Part shown: one piece after another, positions 52,682 through 61,162 of the stretch | Numbering within the stretch: position 1 is the stretch's first letter | Layout of the letters: every line of letters starts with the position of its first letter | Source of the DNA: Saccharopolyspora endophytica | GTDB lineage: Bacteria > Actinomycetota > Actinomycetes > Mycobacteriales > Pseudonocardiaceae | Assembly: GCF_018070075.1 (NCBI RefSeq) | Contig: NZ_JAGPXE010000002.1 | Coordinates: 62,001 to 126,000 of the forward strand | Length of the DNA stretch: 64,000 bases | Direction of reading: 5' to 3' | The notes under the pieces: generated by a model | Told to the model about the DNA's origin: nothing | The model's input: only the letters and a program-made list of their open reading frames with translations | Database searches by the model: none | Program-made: the position numbers and the translations under genes

Positions 52682-53328
52682 CGCGCGATCGCCACCTTCC
52701 GCTCCAGGTAACCCAGCAGCAGACCGGCCGGGATGGTGAGCACCAGGTAGAACAGCACCACGCCGAGCAGCACCGGCAGTGCGGCCAGGCCGCGCGCCGA
52801 GGTCAGCGTGTCGCCGACCGAGAACAGGTCCCCGCCGACGCCGAAGGCGCCCACCAGGGCCGAGTTCTTGATCATCGCGATGATCACGTTGCCCAGCGGC
52901 GGGACCACCGTGCGCACGGCCTGCGGCAGCACGACCAGCGACAGCGACTGGCCGAAGGTCAGGCCCACGGCGCGTGCGGCCTCGGCCTGACCTGCCGGAA
53001 CGGCGTTGATGCCGCTTCGGATCGCCTCGCACACGAACGCCGAGGTGTACAGCGCCAGGCCGATGGTGCCGAACCAGAAGTAGGAACCGTTGATGCCCAG
53101 CTCCGGCAGGCCGAAGGCCATGAAGAACAGCACCACGGTCAGCGGGCAGTTGCGCAGCACGTTGACCCAGCTCGTCCCGGCGGCGCGCAGCGGAGGTAGC
53201 GGGGAGACCCGGAAGCCCGCCGCGATGGTGCCGATGACCAGCGCGAGCAGACCCGCCAGCAGGCAGATCTCCAGCGTGCGCACGAGACCGCTCAGGTACA
53301 GCGGCAGGTTGTCGATGATGACTTGCAC
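52678..53328 (-). CDS. Amino-acid ABC transporter permease (GluC-like)
   Basis: This 216-residue permease of the HAAT family has the N-terminal TM cluster beginning IIDNLPLYLSGLVRTLEICL, the EAA loop QAEAARAVGLTFGQSLSLVV and the C-terminal GYLERKVAIAR. It pairs with the next permease to form the channel. The GTG at 53328 was selected for the GGAG site 8 nt upstream; GTG 53337 and TTG 53346 are in-frame alternatives. A strong hairpin lies between it and the gluB gene, probably reducing expression relative to the binding protein. It overlaps the gluD gene by ATGA. Confidence 0.85.
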   Translation of the reverse strand: MQVIIDNLPLYLSGLVRTLEICLLAGLLALVIGTIAAGFRVSPLPPLRAAGTSWVNVLRNCPLTVVLFFMAFGLPELGINGSYFWFGTIGLALYTSAFVCEAIRSGINAVPAGQAEAARAVGLTFGQSLSLVVLPQAVRTVVPPLGNVIIAMIKNSALVGAFGVGGDLFSVGDTLTSARGLAALPVLLGVVLFYLVLTIPAGLLLGYLERKVAIAR

Positions 53329-53349
53329 AGATTCCACTCCGGCCAAGAG

Positions 53350-53384
53350 ATGAGGGTGCCGACCGGATCGGACGGCACCCTCAT
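53350..53384 (-). terminator. Intercistronic hairpin between gluB and gluC
   Basis: A perfect 12-bp stem (53350-53361 with 53373-53384) lies between the binding-protein gene and the first permease gene. Such hairpins often partly stop transcription or protect the upstream message, raising binding-protein levels over permeases. Confidence 0.7.
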
Positions 53385-53396
53385 TCCGCTATCAGG

Positions 53397-54302
53397 TCAG
53401 CTGCAGGGGTCGGCCTGCGGGAGGCTCGGCGTCTGCTTGGACACCTTGCCGGCGGTCGCCTGCCACGCCTTCGCGTAGGTGCCGTCCTGGCCGGCCTGCG
53501 CGAGGGTCTGGTTGATGAACTCGCAGAACTTCACATCGCCCTTCTTGATGCCGATGCCGTAGGGCTCTTCGGTGAAGGGCTTCTCCACGAGCTTGAACTG
53601 CCCGCCGCTCTTCTCGACCAGACCCATCAGGATCACGTTGTCCGTGGTCACCGCCTGGACCTGGCCGGTGCGCAGCGCGTCGGCGCACTTGGAGTAGACG
53701 TCGAAGAGCACCAGGTTCGGCTCGTCGACGTACTCCTTGATCTTCTCGGCCGGGGTCGAGCCGGTCACCGAGCAGACCTTCGCGCCGGTGGCCCGCAGCG
53801 TCTCCGGTCCGGTGATCTGGGCGTTGTCGGACTTGACCATGATGTCCTGACCGGCCTGGTAGTACGGCCCGGCGAAGCTGATCCGCTGCTTGCGCGAGTC
53901 GTTGATGGTGTAGGTGGCCACCACCATGTCGACGCGGCCCTGCTCGATGATCTCCTCGCGGGTCTTGCTCGGCGCCTCGACCCACTGGATCTTGTCCGCG
54001 GGGATGCCCATCTTCGCCGCGACCAGCTTGGCCATCTCGACGTCGAAGCCCTGCGGCTTGCCCTCGAGGTCGTTCAGGCCGAACAGCGGCTGGTCGATCT
54101 TCGTGCCGATCCGGATGGTGCCCGCCTGCTTGAGGTTGGCCATCGTGCTTCCGGGCTCGAACTGCGCGTTCTGGTCCACCGGGATCTCCGGGGCGCCTCC
54201 GCCGCCGCCCAGTTGGTTCTCGCCGCCCCCGCCGCAGGCGGACAACGCCAGGGCCAGCGATGCCGTCAGCACCGTGACCAGACGAAATCTCTTGCCTCGC
54301 AT
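53397..54302 (-). CDS. Amino-acid ABC transporter substrate-binding lipoprotein (GluB-like)
   Basis: This 301-residue family 3 binding protein has a lipobox LSACG after a basic MRGKRF signal and a Gly-rich linker. It contains both lobes: GTIRIGTKIDQPLFGLNDLE, GFDVEMAKLVAAKMGI, VVATYTINDSRKQRISFAGP, and the second lobe ending FCEFINQTLAQAGQDGTYAK. Ligand-binding arginine and aspartate residues typical of glutamate/glutamine/aspartate binders are in place, but specificity is not proven. The ATG at 54302 has an AGAGAGG site upstream. It lies between gluA and gluC in the operon. Confidence 0.9.
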   Translation of the reverse strand: MRGKRFRLVTVLTASLALALSACGGGGENQLGGGGGAPEIPVDQNAQFEPGSTMANLKQAGTIRIGTKIDQPLFGLNDLEGKPQGFDVEMAKLVAAKMGIPADKIQWVEAPSKTREEIIEQGRVDMVVATYTINDSRKQRISFAGPYYQAGQDIMVKSDNAQITGPETLRATGAKVCSVTGSTPAEKIKEYVDEPNLVLFDVYSKCADALRTGQVQAVTTDNVILMGLVEKSGGQFKLVEKPFTEEPYGIGIKKGDVKFCEFINQTLAQAGQDGTYAKAWQATAGKVSKQTPSLPQADPCS

Positions 54303-54336
54303 CTGCTTACGCCTCTCTGTGCAGTGGTGGTGACAC

Positions 54337-55092
54337 TCAGTGGGTGAGGATCTTGCCGAGGAAGTCCTTGGCCCGGTCGCTCTTCGGCTCGCCGAAGAAC
54401 TTCTGGGGCTCGGCGTCCTCGACGACCTCGCCATCGGCCATGAACAGCACGCGGTGCGCGGCGCGGCGCGCGAAACCCATCTCGTGCGTGACGACGACCA
54501 TGGTCATGCCCTCTTCGGCGAGACCGGTCATCACGTCGAGCACCTCGTTGACCATCTCCGGGTCCAGCGCGGAGGTCGGCTCGTCGAAGAGCATGACCTT
54601 CGGCTTCATCGCCAGCGCCCGGGCGATCGCCGCCCGCTGCTGCTGGCCGCCGGAGAGCGCTGCCGGGTACTTCTGAGCCTGGTCGGTGATGCCGACCCGC
54701 TCCAGCAGCGTCATCGCGTCGCGCTGGGCTTCGTCCTTGCTCTGCCCGCGGACCTTGATCGGCCCGAGCGTGACGTTCTCCAGGATCGTCTTGTGCGCGA
54801 AGAGGTTGAACTGCTGGAAGACCATGCCGACGTCGGCGCGCAGTTCGGCCAGGGCTCGTCCTTCGGCCGGCAGCGGCACGCCGTCGATCTCGATGGACCC
54901 GTCGTTGATCGGTTCCAGCCGGTTGATGGCCCGGCACAGCGTCGACTTCCCGGAGCCGGAGGGGCCCAGGACCACGACGACCTGTCCCTTGGGCACTTCG
55001 AGGTCGATCGACCGCAGCACGTGCAGTGAGCCGAAGAACTTGTCGACCGCGGACATCCGGATCATCGGAACGTCCGTGGGGGCTGCGGTCAT
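54337..55092 (-). CDS. Amino-acid ABC transporter ATP-binding protein (GluA-like)
   Basis: This 251-residue ATPase powers the importer. It has Walker [11 protein letters not shown]-loop [13 protein letters not shown], signature [16 protein letters not shown], Walker [12 protein letters not shown] and the H-loop [10 protein letters not shown]. This is the PAAT (polar amino acid) subfamily pattern. GGGAG lies upstream of the ATG. It is the first gene of the operon. The 262-bp gap upstream, shared with miaB, has a 9-bp inverted repeat of possible regulatory value. Confidence 0.93.
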   Translation of the reverse strand: MTAAPTDVPMIRMSAVDKFFGSLHVLRSIDLEVPKGQVVVVLGPSGSGKSTLCRAINRLEPINDGSIEIDGVPLPAEGRALAELRADVGMVFQQFNLFAHKTILENVTLGPIKVRGQSKDEAQRDAMTLLERVGITDQAQKYPAALSGGQQQRAAIARALAMKPKVMLFDEPTSALDPEMVNEVLDVMTGLAEEGMTMVVVTHEMGFARRAAHRVLFMADGEVVEDAEPQKFFGEPKSDRAKDFLGKILTH

Positions 55093-55189
55093 CCAGTGCT
55101 CCCGAATGCGTCGTATGTGGATTTCGTTGGCCGAAACTTAAGCCTGTCGTGGCTGCGGAGTCCAGAGGTTGGGATCGATACGTTGTTTC

Positions 55190-55211
55190 AACTCCGTTAC
55201 GCAACGGAGTT
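55190..55211. promoter_or_regulatory. Perfect 9-bp inverted repeat between gluA and miaB
   Basis: AACTCCGTT (55190-55198) and AACGGAGTT (55203-55211) are separated by ACGC. The element lies in the divergent gap of gluA and miaB and could be an operator for the importer or a hairpin in a transcript. Confidence 0.4.
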
Positions 55212-55342
55212 AGCGTCGTCCGCCTGACCGCCTATCGTGTCCGGGATTTCAGGCCGTTCGTTGCGGTCAGTAATCACCCGGGGCGTGTTCCTCCCGCTCC
55301 ATCATCGGTCCGGGCGGGTGAATCGGCGATCTGACCAGGCGC

Positions 55343-55348
55343 TACCGT
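55343..55348 (+). promoter_or_regulatory. Leaderless -10 element (TACCGT) of miaB
   Basis: TACCGT ends exactly 6 nt before the GTG at 55355, with no Shine-Dalgarno. Confidence 0.55.
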
Positions 55349-55354
55349 GGAACC

Positions 55355-56839
55355 GTGAGCACGAAGACGTACGAGATCCGCACTTTCGGCTGCCAGATGA
55401 ACGTGCACGATTCCGAGCGGCTCGCGGGCATGCTGGAAGACGCCGGGTACGTGCGGGCCGACAACGGTCGGGAGATGCCCGCCGACGTGGTCGTGTTCAA
55501 CACCTGCGCCGTGCGCGAGAACGCCGACAACCGGCTCTACGGCACGCTCGGCCACATGCGTCCGCAGAAGGACGTCAACCCGAACATGCAGATCGCCGTC
55601 GGTGGCTGCCTCGCGCAGAAGGACCGCGACACGATCGTCAAGAAGGCGCCCTGGGTCGACGTCGTCTTCGGCACCCACAACCTCGGTTCGCTGCCGACGC
55701 TGCTGGAACGCGCGCGGCACAACCAGGAGGCCGAGGTCGAGATCCTGGAGTCGCTGGACGTCTTCCCGTCCACGCTCCCGGCCCGCCGCGACTCCGCCTA
55801 CTCCGGCTGGGTGTCGGTGTCGGTCGGCTGCAACAACACCTGCACCTTCTGCATCGTGCCCGCGCTGCGCGGCAAGGAGAAGGACCGCCGGCCCGGCGAG
55901 ATCCTCTCCGAGGTCGAGGCGCTGGTGTCCGAAGGCGTGCTCGAAGTGACCTTGCTCGGCCAGAACGTCAACGCCTACGGCGTGGAGTTCGGCGACCGCT
56001 TCGCCTTCGGCAAGCTGCTGCGCTCCTGCGGCGAGATCGAGGGCCTGGAGCGGGTCCGCTTCACCTCGCCGCACCCGCGGGACTTCACCGACGACGTCAT
56101 CGAGGCGATGGCCGAGACGCCCAACGTCTGCCCGCAGCTGCACATGCCGCTGCAGTCCGGCTCGGACCGCGTCCTCAAGGCGATGCGCCGCTCCTACCGC
56201 AGCGAGCGCTTCCTCGACATCGTGGCCAAGGTCCGCGCGGCCATGCCGGAAGCGGCCATCACCACCGACATCATCGTCGGCTTCCCCGGGGAGACCGAGG
56301 AGGACTTCGAGGCCACGATGGAGGTCGTGCGCCGCGCCCGGTTCTCCAGCGCCTTCACCTTCCAGTACTCCAAGCGACCGGGCACGCCCGCTGCCGACAT
56401 GCCCGACCAGCTGCCCAAGGAGGTCGTGCAGCAGCGCTACGACCGCCTGGTCGCGCTGCAGAACGAGATCTCCTGGGATGAGAACAAGAAGATCGTCGGT
56501 CGCGAGGTCGAGTTGCTGGTCGCCGAAGGGGAGGGTCGCAAGGACGCCGAGACCCACCGGCTCTCCGGCCGCGCCCGCGACGGCCGCCTGGTGCACTTCA
56601 CGCCCACCGGCGCGCTCGACGGCGAGATCCGGCCCGGCGACCTCGTGCGCACCACGGTCACCCGCGCCGCCCCGCACCACCTGGTCGCCGACGCCGACAT
56701 CTCAGGCCACCGCCGCACCCGGGCGGGCGACCATTGGGAAGAGGGCGTGCGCCCCAAGACCTCCGGGGTCAGCCTCGGGCTGCCCTCCATCGGTGCCCCG
56801 GCTCCGCAGCCGGCGGCGCAGCAGGGATGTGCGTGTTGA
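55355..56839 (+). CDS. miaB: tRNA-2-methylthio-N6-dimethylallyladenosine synthase MiaB
   Basis: MiaB is a radical SAM methylthiotransferase that adds the 2-methylthio group to i6A37 in tRNA, after MiaA. The 494-residue protein has the N-terminal UPF0004 cluster ([23 protein letters not shown]), the SAM cluster CNNTCTFC (C159, C163, C166) and the C-terminal TRAM domain (about 385-450). The extended C-terminus is Ala/Pro rich and ends with two cysteines (CAC), which are not part of the known clusters. It starts leaderless at GTG behind TACCGT. The partner miaA lies 2.5 kb downstream. Confidence 0.95.
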   Translation: MSTKTYEIRTFGCQMNVHDSERLAGMLEDAGYVRADNGREMPADVVVFNTCAVRENADNRLYGTLGHMRPQKDVNPNMQIAVGGCLAQKDRDTIVKKAPWVDVVFGTHNLGSLPTLLERARHNQEAEVEILESLDVFPSTLPARRDSAYSGWVSVSVGCNNTCTFCIVPALRGKEKDRRPGEILSEVEALVSEGVLEVTLLGQNVNAYGVEFGDRFAFGKLLRSCGEIEGLERVRFTSPHPRDFTDDVIEAMAETPNVCPQLHMPLQSGSDRVLKAMRRSYRSERFLDIVAKVRAAMPEAAITTDIIVGFPGETEEDFEATMEVVRRARFSSAFTFQYSKRPGTPAADMPDQLPKEVVQQRYDRLVALQNEISWDENKKIVGREVELLVAEGEGRKDAETHRLSGRARDGRLVHFTPTGALDGEIRPGDLVRTTVTRAAPHHLVADADISGHRRTRAGDHWEEGVRPKTSGVSLGLPSIGAPAPQPAAQQGCAC

Positions 56840-57279
56840 GCGAGGAACAGGACGTGAAGAGCCGCGGTGAGGTGCTGCGGCGGTTCGACCCGGGCGCCAA
56901 GGCGCTGGTCATCGCCACGGTGATGCTGGCGCTCGTGGTGAGCTCGTTGCTGCCCTGGGCGGGCGGCAGCCCCGGGTACGAGGTGCTGACCGGGCATGCG
57001 GATCCGTCGCTGAAGGTGGGGCTGCTGCCACGGCTGTTCGCGATCAACTCCGCGATCGTCGGCCTGGGCTTCGGTGCGCTGGCGCTGATCACCCGCCGCT
57101 GGGGCGCGGCCTTCCTGGCCGGTGTCGCCGGACTCGTGGTCACCTTCGAAGGCATGATCGCGATCTGGTCCCGCCAGACCAGCGGCCAGGCCGGACCGGG
57201 CGTCGGCCTGGTGCTCGCGGTCATCTGCATGGCCGTCCTGGCGATCCAGTGGATGCGCATCGTCTGGTCCCGCGACTGA
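56827..57279 (+). CDS. Conserved four-helix membrane protein (Rv2732c-like)
   Basis: This 150-residue protein has four predicted membrane segments (about 27-46, 68-88, 91-110 and 122-142) joined by short loops. Its signature is [24 protein letters not shown] in the first outside loop (quoted from [20 protein letters not shown]). It overlaps the end of miaB, so starts at ATG 56827 or GTG 56833 are possible. An Rv2732c-like gene next to miaB is remembered from M. tuberculosis. Function is unknown. It is convergent with the DUF349 gene and separated by a perfect hairpin. Confidence 0.7.
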   Translation: MCVLSEEQDVKSRGEVLRRFDPGAKALVIATVMLALVVSSLLPWAGGSPGYEVLTGHADPSLKVGLLPRLFAINSAIVGLGFGALALITRRWGAAFLAGVAGLVVTFEGMIAIWSRQTSGQAGPGVGLVLAVICMAVLAIQWMRIVWSRD

Positions 57280-57329
57280 GCGGTTGCTGGTTCACGTTCT
57301 GACCGAACGGTTCGGACCCGCAGCGCAAT

Positions 57330-57359
57330 GACGCCCGCACCGAGTCCGGTGCGGGCGTC
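57330..57359. terminator. Bidirectional terminator between the miaB unit and the DUF349 gene
   Basis: GACGCCCGCACCG (57330-57342) pairs perfectly with 57347-57359 across an AGTC loop and is followed by GTCGTTTCG. It lies between convergent genes. Confidence 0.85.
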
Positions 57360-57374
57360 GTCGTTTCGCGCAGA

Positions 57375-58700
57375 TCAGCGGTCGGCGATGGCCTGTTCTG
57401 CTGCGTGCAACCACTCGCGCCACTGGGCGGCCTGCTCGTCGGCCTTCTTCGCCCGGCGCTCGTCGCCCGAGGCGCGGGCCTTCTCCGCCTGGGCCTCGAA
57501 CTGCTCCACGCGGCCGCGGAACTGGTCGACGCGGGCCTGGGCCTCCGGGTCCGTGCGGCGCCACTGGGCATCGACGGCGTCGCGGACCTTGTCGGCCACG
57601 CCGCGAAGCCTTCCCTCCAGCTCGCGCATCCGCTCGCGCGGCACCTTGCCGATCTCGTCCCAGCGCTCCTGCACCCGCTGCAGCTGCGCCTGCGCGGCCT
57701 TCAGATCGGCCGACGGGTCGATCTGCTCGGCCTCGACCAGCAGCTCCTCCTTGAGCTTGGCGTTGGCGGCGAACTCGGCGTCGCGCTCGGAGAACGCCTC
57801 CGACCTGCGGCTGAAGAACCGGTCCTGCGCGGCCCGGAAGCGCTGCCAGAGCACCTCATCGCTGTCCTTGGGCGCGCGACCGGCGGCCTTCCAGTCGGCC
57901 ATCAGCTGCTTGTAGCGGTTCGCCGTGTCGCCCCAGTCGCTGGACTCGGTGAGCGACTCGGCCTCCTCGACCAACTCCTGCTTGTGGGCCTTGGCCGCCG
58001 CGCGCTGGCGGTCCAGCTCGGCGAAGTGCGAGCCGCGACGGCGGCTGAAGGCGTCGCGGGCCTTGGAGAACCGCCGCCACAGCTGTTCGTCGGTCTTGCG
58101 GTCGACGCCGCGGACCTTCTTCCACTCGTCGAGGATCTGGCGCAACCGGTCACCGGCCGACTTCCAGTGCGTCGCCTCGTGGGCGATCTCCTCGGCCTCG
58201 GCGACCAGCGCCTCCTTGCGGGCGATCGCCTCGGCGCGGGCGCGCTCCTTCTCGTGCTTGGCGCCCTCGACCGCTTCCTCGGCGCGGGCCAGCAGGTGCT
58301 CGATGCGGGCGCCCAGGGCGGCCAGGTCGCCGATCACCGCGGCCTCGGCCAACGACTCCTGCAGGTGCTTGGCGCTGGTCAGCGTGTGCTTGGGCTCGCC
58401 GGCGTGGGTGCCCAGCCGAGTCTCCAGCAGCTCGACCTCGGTGACCATGTCGTCGAACTTGCGCGCGTAGAGGGCGAGGCCTTCGGCCGCATCACCGGCC
58501 TGCCAGGAACCGATCGCCCGCTCACCGTCGGCGGTGCTCACGTACACCGTGCCGTCGGCGTCCACCCGTCCCCACTGGGAGGGGTCCGCGGAAGCCTTCG
58601 GTACTGCGGGCGCGACCGCGGGTGACCCGGTGTTGCTGCTGGTCGAGTCCGCGACCGCCTTGCTGGCGACCGACTCGGGGGTCGTGTCCTGGTGCGTCAT
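57375..58700 (-). CDS. DUF349 coiled-coil protein (Rv2731-like)
   Basis: This 441-residue soluble protein is mostly long charged helices. At least three copies of the DUF349 repeat are visible, with core patterns such as RQILDEWKKVRGVDRKTDEQ, YKQLMADWKAAGRAPKDSDE and LQRVQERWDEIGKVPRERMR, each about 70 residues apart. The N-terminus has a Thr/Ser-rich stretch and a small ADGTVYVSTADGERAIGSW module. The ATG at 58700 has AAGGAGG about 9 nt upstream. DUF349 proteins are linked to nucleic-acid or ribosome-related roles in some bacteria, but the function is not settled. It is in the same relative position as Rv2731. Confidence 0.8.
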   Translation of the reverse strand: MTHQDTTPESVASKAVADSTSSNTGSPAVAPAVPKASADPSQWGRVDADGTVYVSTADGERAIGSWQAGDAAEGLALYARKFDDMVTEVELLETRLGTHAGEPKHTLTSAKHLQESLAEAAVIGDLAALGARIEHLLARAEEAVEGAKHEKERARAEAIARKEALVAEAEEIAHEATHWKSAGDRLRQILDEWKKVRGVDRKTDEQLWRRFSKARDAFSRRRGSHFAELDRQRAAAKAHKQELVEEAESLTESSDWGDTANRYKQLMADWKAAGRAPKDSDEVLWQRFRAAQDRFFSRRSEAFSERDAEFAANAKLKEELLVEAEQIDPSADLKAAQAQLQRVQERWDEIGKVPRERMRELEGRLRGVADKVRDAVDAQWRRTDPEAQARVDQFRGRVEQFEAQAEKARASGDERRAKKADEQAAQWREWLHAAEQAIADR

Positions 58701-59017
58701 GGCCGGCTTCCTCCTTGCGTGCCCGCTTCGATGCCCGTGTCGGCCACGGGCGCCCCGCATCGGCGGGGCCCAGCAAGCGTCAGCCCGAACCGTCGGATGG
58801 TCCGGCCTCCGCTGGCGCATTCAAACAGGTCAACAGCCGATTCGGTACTCCATACCCGAATCGGTGCCCGGCTGAAACCTCGGGACCTCATGACCTGCAC
58901 GGCTTCATTGTCATCGGTCACCCGTGTGGCGGCAGCGAGCAGGGTGCCGACGCCTCGCATCGGTTCGATCCGCCGCAGTGCGCGGCCACCTGCTCCAGCC
59001 AACTCGCCCGTGACCCC
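58701..59017. other. Non-coding gap between the DUF349 gene and the gene remnant
   Basis: This 317-bp stretch has no convincing gene. It holds a small perfect hairpin (GCCCCGC 58752-58758 with GCGGGGC 58763-58769), and the promoter/RBS of the DUF349 gene on the minus strand. Confidence 0.4.
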
Positions 59018-59280
59018 ATGCCGTGCACGAGTGCGATCACCCGTGTCGTCGTGCCGCACCCGCCGCTGCTGGTCCTCGCGCTGGCCGTGCTCGCCGGCGC
59101 CGAAGCCGAGCGGTTGCGGGGCGCCTGTTCGCGCGCCGTGTCCAGTCTGACGGATTCGAACGCCGAATGGGTGGCCGTTGGTGCAGATCGATCCGGCCCG
59201 ACGCGATTCAGATCGCGCACCGCTCGTGAGCGACGCCGCGACCCGCTCCGCCACGCGGACGGAACCGGGCGGCGGGCACT
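59018..59280 (+). pseudogene. Remnant of an Rv2728c-like (class III extradiol dioxygenase-like) gene
   Basis: In the plus frame from the ATG at 59018 the translation reads ITRVVVPHPPLLVLALAVLA, then RGACSRAVSSLTDSNAEWVAVGADRSGP. This is the N-terminal signature of the Rv2728c-like proteins (PHPPLL and WVAVGAD), which normally run to about 230 residues. After about 70 codons the match disappears and the frame runs into the miaA start without its own stop. The gene therefore appears to be a 5' fragment, with its 3' part deleted up to the miaA promoter. In M. tuberculosis the intact family member lies next to miaA. Confidence 0.5.
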
Positions 59281-59286
59281 TAGAGT
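59281..59286 (+). promoter_or_regulatory. Leaderless -10 element (TAGAGT) of miaA
   Basis: TAGAGT ends exactly 6 nt before the GTG at 59293. It lies at the end of the gene remnant. Confidence 0.55.
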
Positions 59287-59292
59287 TCTGGT

Positions 59293-60204
59293 GTGTCTTC
59301 GCTCCCGCACCCCGTCGCCGTCGTCGGGCCCACCGCCACCGGAAAGTCCGACCTCGCCGTGCTGCTCGCCGAGCGGTTCGACGGTGAGGTGATCAACGCC
59401 GACGCGATGCAGCTCTACCGCGGGATGGACATCGGCACCGCCAAGCTCACCCTCGACGAGCGGCGGGGCGTCCCGCACCACCAGCTCGACGTCCTCGACG
59501 TCACCGAGACCGCCTCGGTCGCCGCGTACCAGCGAGAGGCCCGCACCGTCCTGGAGGGCGTGCTCGCCCGCGGTCGCACCCCGATCCTCGTGGGTGGGTC
59601 CGGGCTCTACGTGCAGGCGGTCGTGGACGACCTGACGTTCCCCGGGACCGATCCGCAGGTGCGGCAGAAGTACGAGGACGAGCTGGCCGAGCTCGGACCG
59701 GTCGCGCTGCACCGGAGGCTCGCCGAACTCGACCCCGCCGCCGCGGCGGCCATCCTGACCAGCAACGGACGTCGCATCGTGCGGGCGCTGGAGGTCATCG
59801 AGATCACCGGTGAGCCGTTCTCGGCGAACCTGCCCACCCCGGGCCCGCCCCGCTACGGCACCGTCCTGGTCGGCCTGGACCGGCCTGCCGAGGACCTCGA
59901 CGATCGCGTCGACGAGCGCGTGACCCGCATGTTCGACTCCGGACTGGTCGACGAGGTGCGCCGCCTGGAGGAGAAGGGACTGCGCCACGGTCGCACCGCC
60001 AGCCGTGCGCTGGGCTACCAGCAGGTGCTGGCCGAGTTCGACGGCGCGGACGACATGACCGCCGCCGCGGCCGAGACCGCACGGCTGACGCGCCGCTTCG
60101 TCCGGCGGCAGCGCTCGTGGTTCCGCCGCGACGAGCGCATCAAGTGGTTCGACGCCGCGGACCCCGAGCTTGCCGACCATGTCCGTGCCCTGGTGAATCC
60201 GTAG
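59293..60204 (+). CDS. miaA: tRNA dimethylallyltransferase MiaA
   Basis: MiaA transfers the dimethylallyl group to A37 of tRNAs that read UNN codons, preparing the substrate for MiaB. The 303-residue protein has the P-loop GPTATGKSDLAVLLAERF, the NADAMQLYRGMDIGTAK and GVPHHQLDVLDV signatures, the VGGSGLYVQAVVDDL motif and the C-terminal RRFVRRQRSWFRRDERIKWF zinc-free finger. The GTG start follows TAGAGT by 6 nt. Its stop codon TAG is the first half of the dapF -10 element. It forms a string with dapF and hflX. Confidence 0.96.
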   Translation: MSSLPHPVAVVGPTATGKSDLAVLLAERFDGEVINADAMQLYRGMDIGTAKLTLDERRGVPHHQLDVLDVTETASVAAYQREARTVLEGVLARGRTPILVGGSGLYVQAVVDDLTFPGTDPQVRQKYEDELAELGPVALHRRLAELDPAAAAAILTSNGRRIVRALEVIEITGEPFSANLPTPGPPRYGTVLVGLDRPAEDLDDRVDERVTRMFDSGLVDEVRRLEEKGLRHGRTASRALGYQQVLAEFDGADDMTAAAAETARLTRRFVRRQRSWFRRDERIKWFDAADPELADHVRALVNP

Positions 60205-60207
60205 ACT
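60202..60207 (+). promoter_or_regulatory. Leaderless -10 element (TAGACT) of dapF, overlapping the miaA stop
   Basis: TAGACT begins at the miaA stop codon (TAG, 60202-60204) and ends exactly 6 nt before the GTG of dapF. Confidence 0.5.
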
Positions 60208-60213
60208 GGCGAC

Positions 60214-61056
60214 GTGCACCCCTTCGGAGGACCCGAGTACATCAAGGGCCACGGGACCCAGAACGACTTCGTCATCCTGCCCGACCCGGACGGTGAGCTG
60301 GAGCTCACCGGCGATCGGGTGCGCGCTCTGTGCGACCGGCAGCGCGGTCTGGGCGCCGACGGCGTGCTGCGCGTGATCCGCGCGGGCAACCTGCCCGACG
60401 CCCCGGCCGACGTCCCCTCGGACGTGTGGTTCATGGACTACCGCAACGCCGACGGATCCATCGCCGAGATGTGCGGCAACGGCGTGCGCGTGTTCGCCCG
60501 CTACCTCGTCGCCTCCGGACTCGCCCCGTCCGGGGACCTGCTGGTCGGCACCCGCGCGGGCATCCGCCCGGTGCACACCCACCAGGACGGCCGGGTGACC
60601 GTCGAGATGGGGCAGGCCAAGATCTTCGGCGAATCCACCACCACGGTGAACGGCACCGCTGTCGCCGGCGTCGCCGTCGACGTCGGCAACCCGCACCTGG
60701 CCTGCGTCGGAGCCCACGATCTCGACGCCCTCGACCTCACCGCAGCCCCGCCGCACGACGTGAACCTGTTCCCGGACGGCGTGAACGTCGAGTTCGTGCG
60801 GCCGCGCGGCGGCGACGAGGTGCGGATTCGGGTGCACGAGCGCGGTGTCGGCGAGACCCGCTCCTGCGGCACCGGCACGGTCGCCGCGACCGCCGCCGCC
60901 CTGCACGCCGCAGGTCAGACCACAGGTCGCCGGCTCGTGCACATCCCCGGTGGCACCGTCGAGGTGGAGATCACCGCGAGCGGTTCCACCCTGACCGGCC
61001 CTGCCGTGCTGGTCGGTGGAGGACGGCTGGACCCCGACTGGTGGCAGAACCCGTGA
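60214..61056 (+). CDS. dapF: Diaminopimelate epimerase DapF
   Basis: DapF converts LL- to meso-diaminopimelate for lysine and peptidoglycan synthesis. The 280-residue protein has two related halves, each with one catalytic cysteine: C87 in AEMCGNGVRVFARYL and C218 in TRSCGTGTVAATAAAL. The N-terminal signature KGHGTQNDFVILPDPDGELE is conserved. It starts at GTG behind TAGACT. The product meso-DAP is part of the stem peptide cut by NlpC/P60 hydrolases such as the one at 8130. Confidence 0.97.
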   Translation: MHPFGGPEYIKGHGTQNDFVILPDPDGELELTGDRVRALCDRQRGLGADGVLRVIRAGNLPDAPADVPSDVWFMDYRNADGSIAEMCGNGVRVFARYLVASGLAPSGDLLVGTRAGIRPVHTHQDGRVTVEMGQAKIFGESTTTVNGTAVAGVAVDVGNPHLACVGAHDLDALDLTAAPPHDVNLFPDGVNVEFVRPRGGDEVRIRVHERGVGETRSCGTGTVAATAAALHAAGQTTGRRLVHIPGGTVEVEITASGSTLTGPAVLVGGGRLDPDWWQNP

Positions 61057-61162
61057 CGACCTCTTCGACGATCCCGAACCCGCAGTTCAGCGCTGCGCGG
61101 ACGGGCTCGGGCAAGCGCAGCGAGTGAAAATGGGTCGCGCAGCGTGGGACAATGAACGTGAG

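Noticed and set aside
58918..60942. A 674-codon minus-strand frame across miaA and dapF
   Set aside because: It is antisense to two certain genes and has low-complexity composition.
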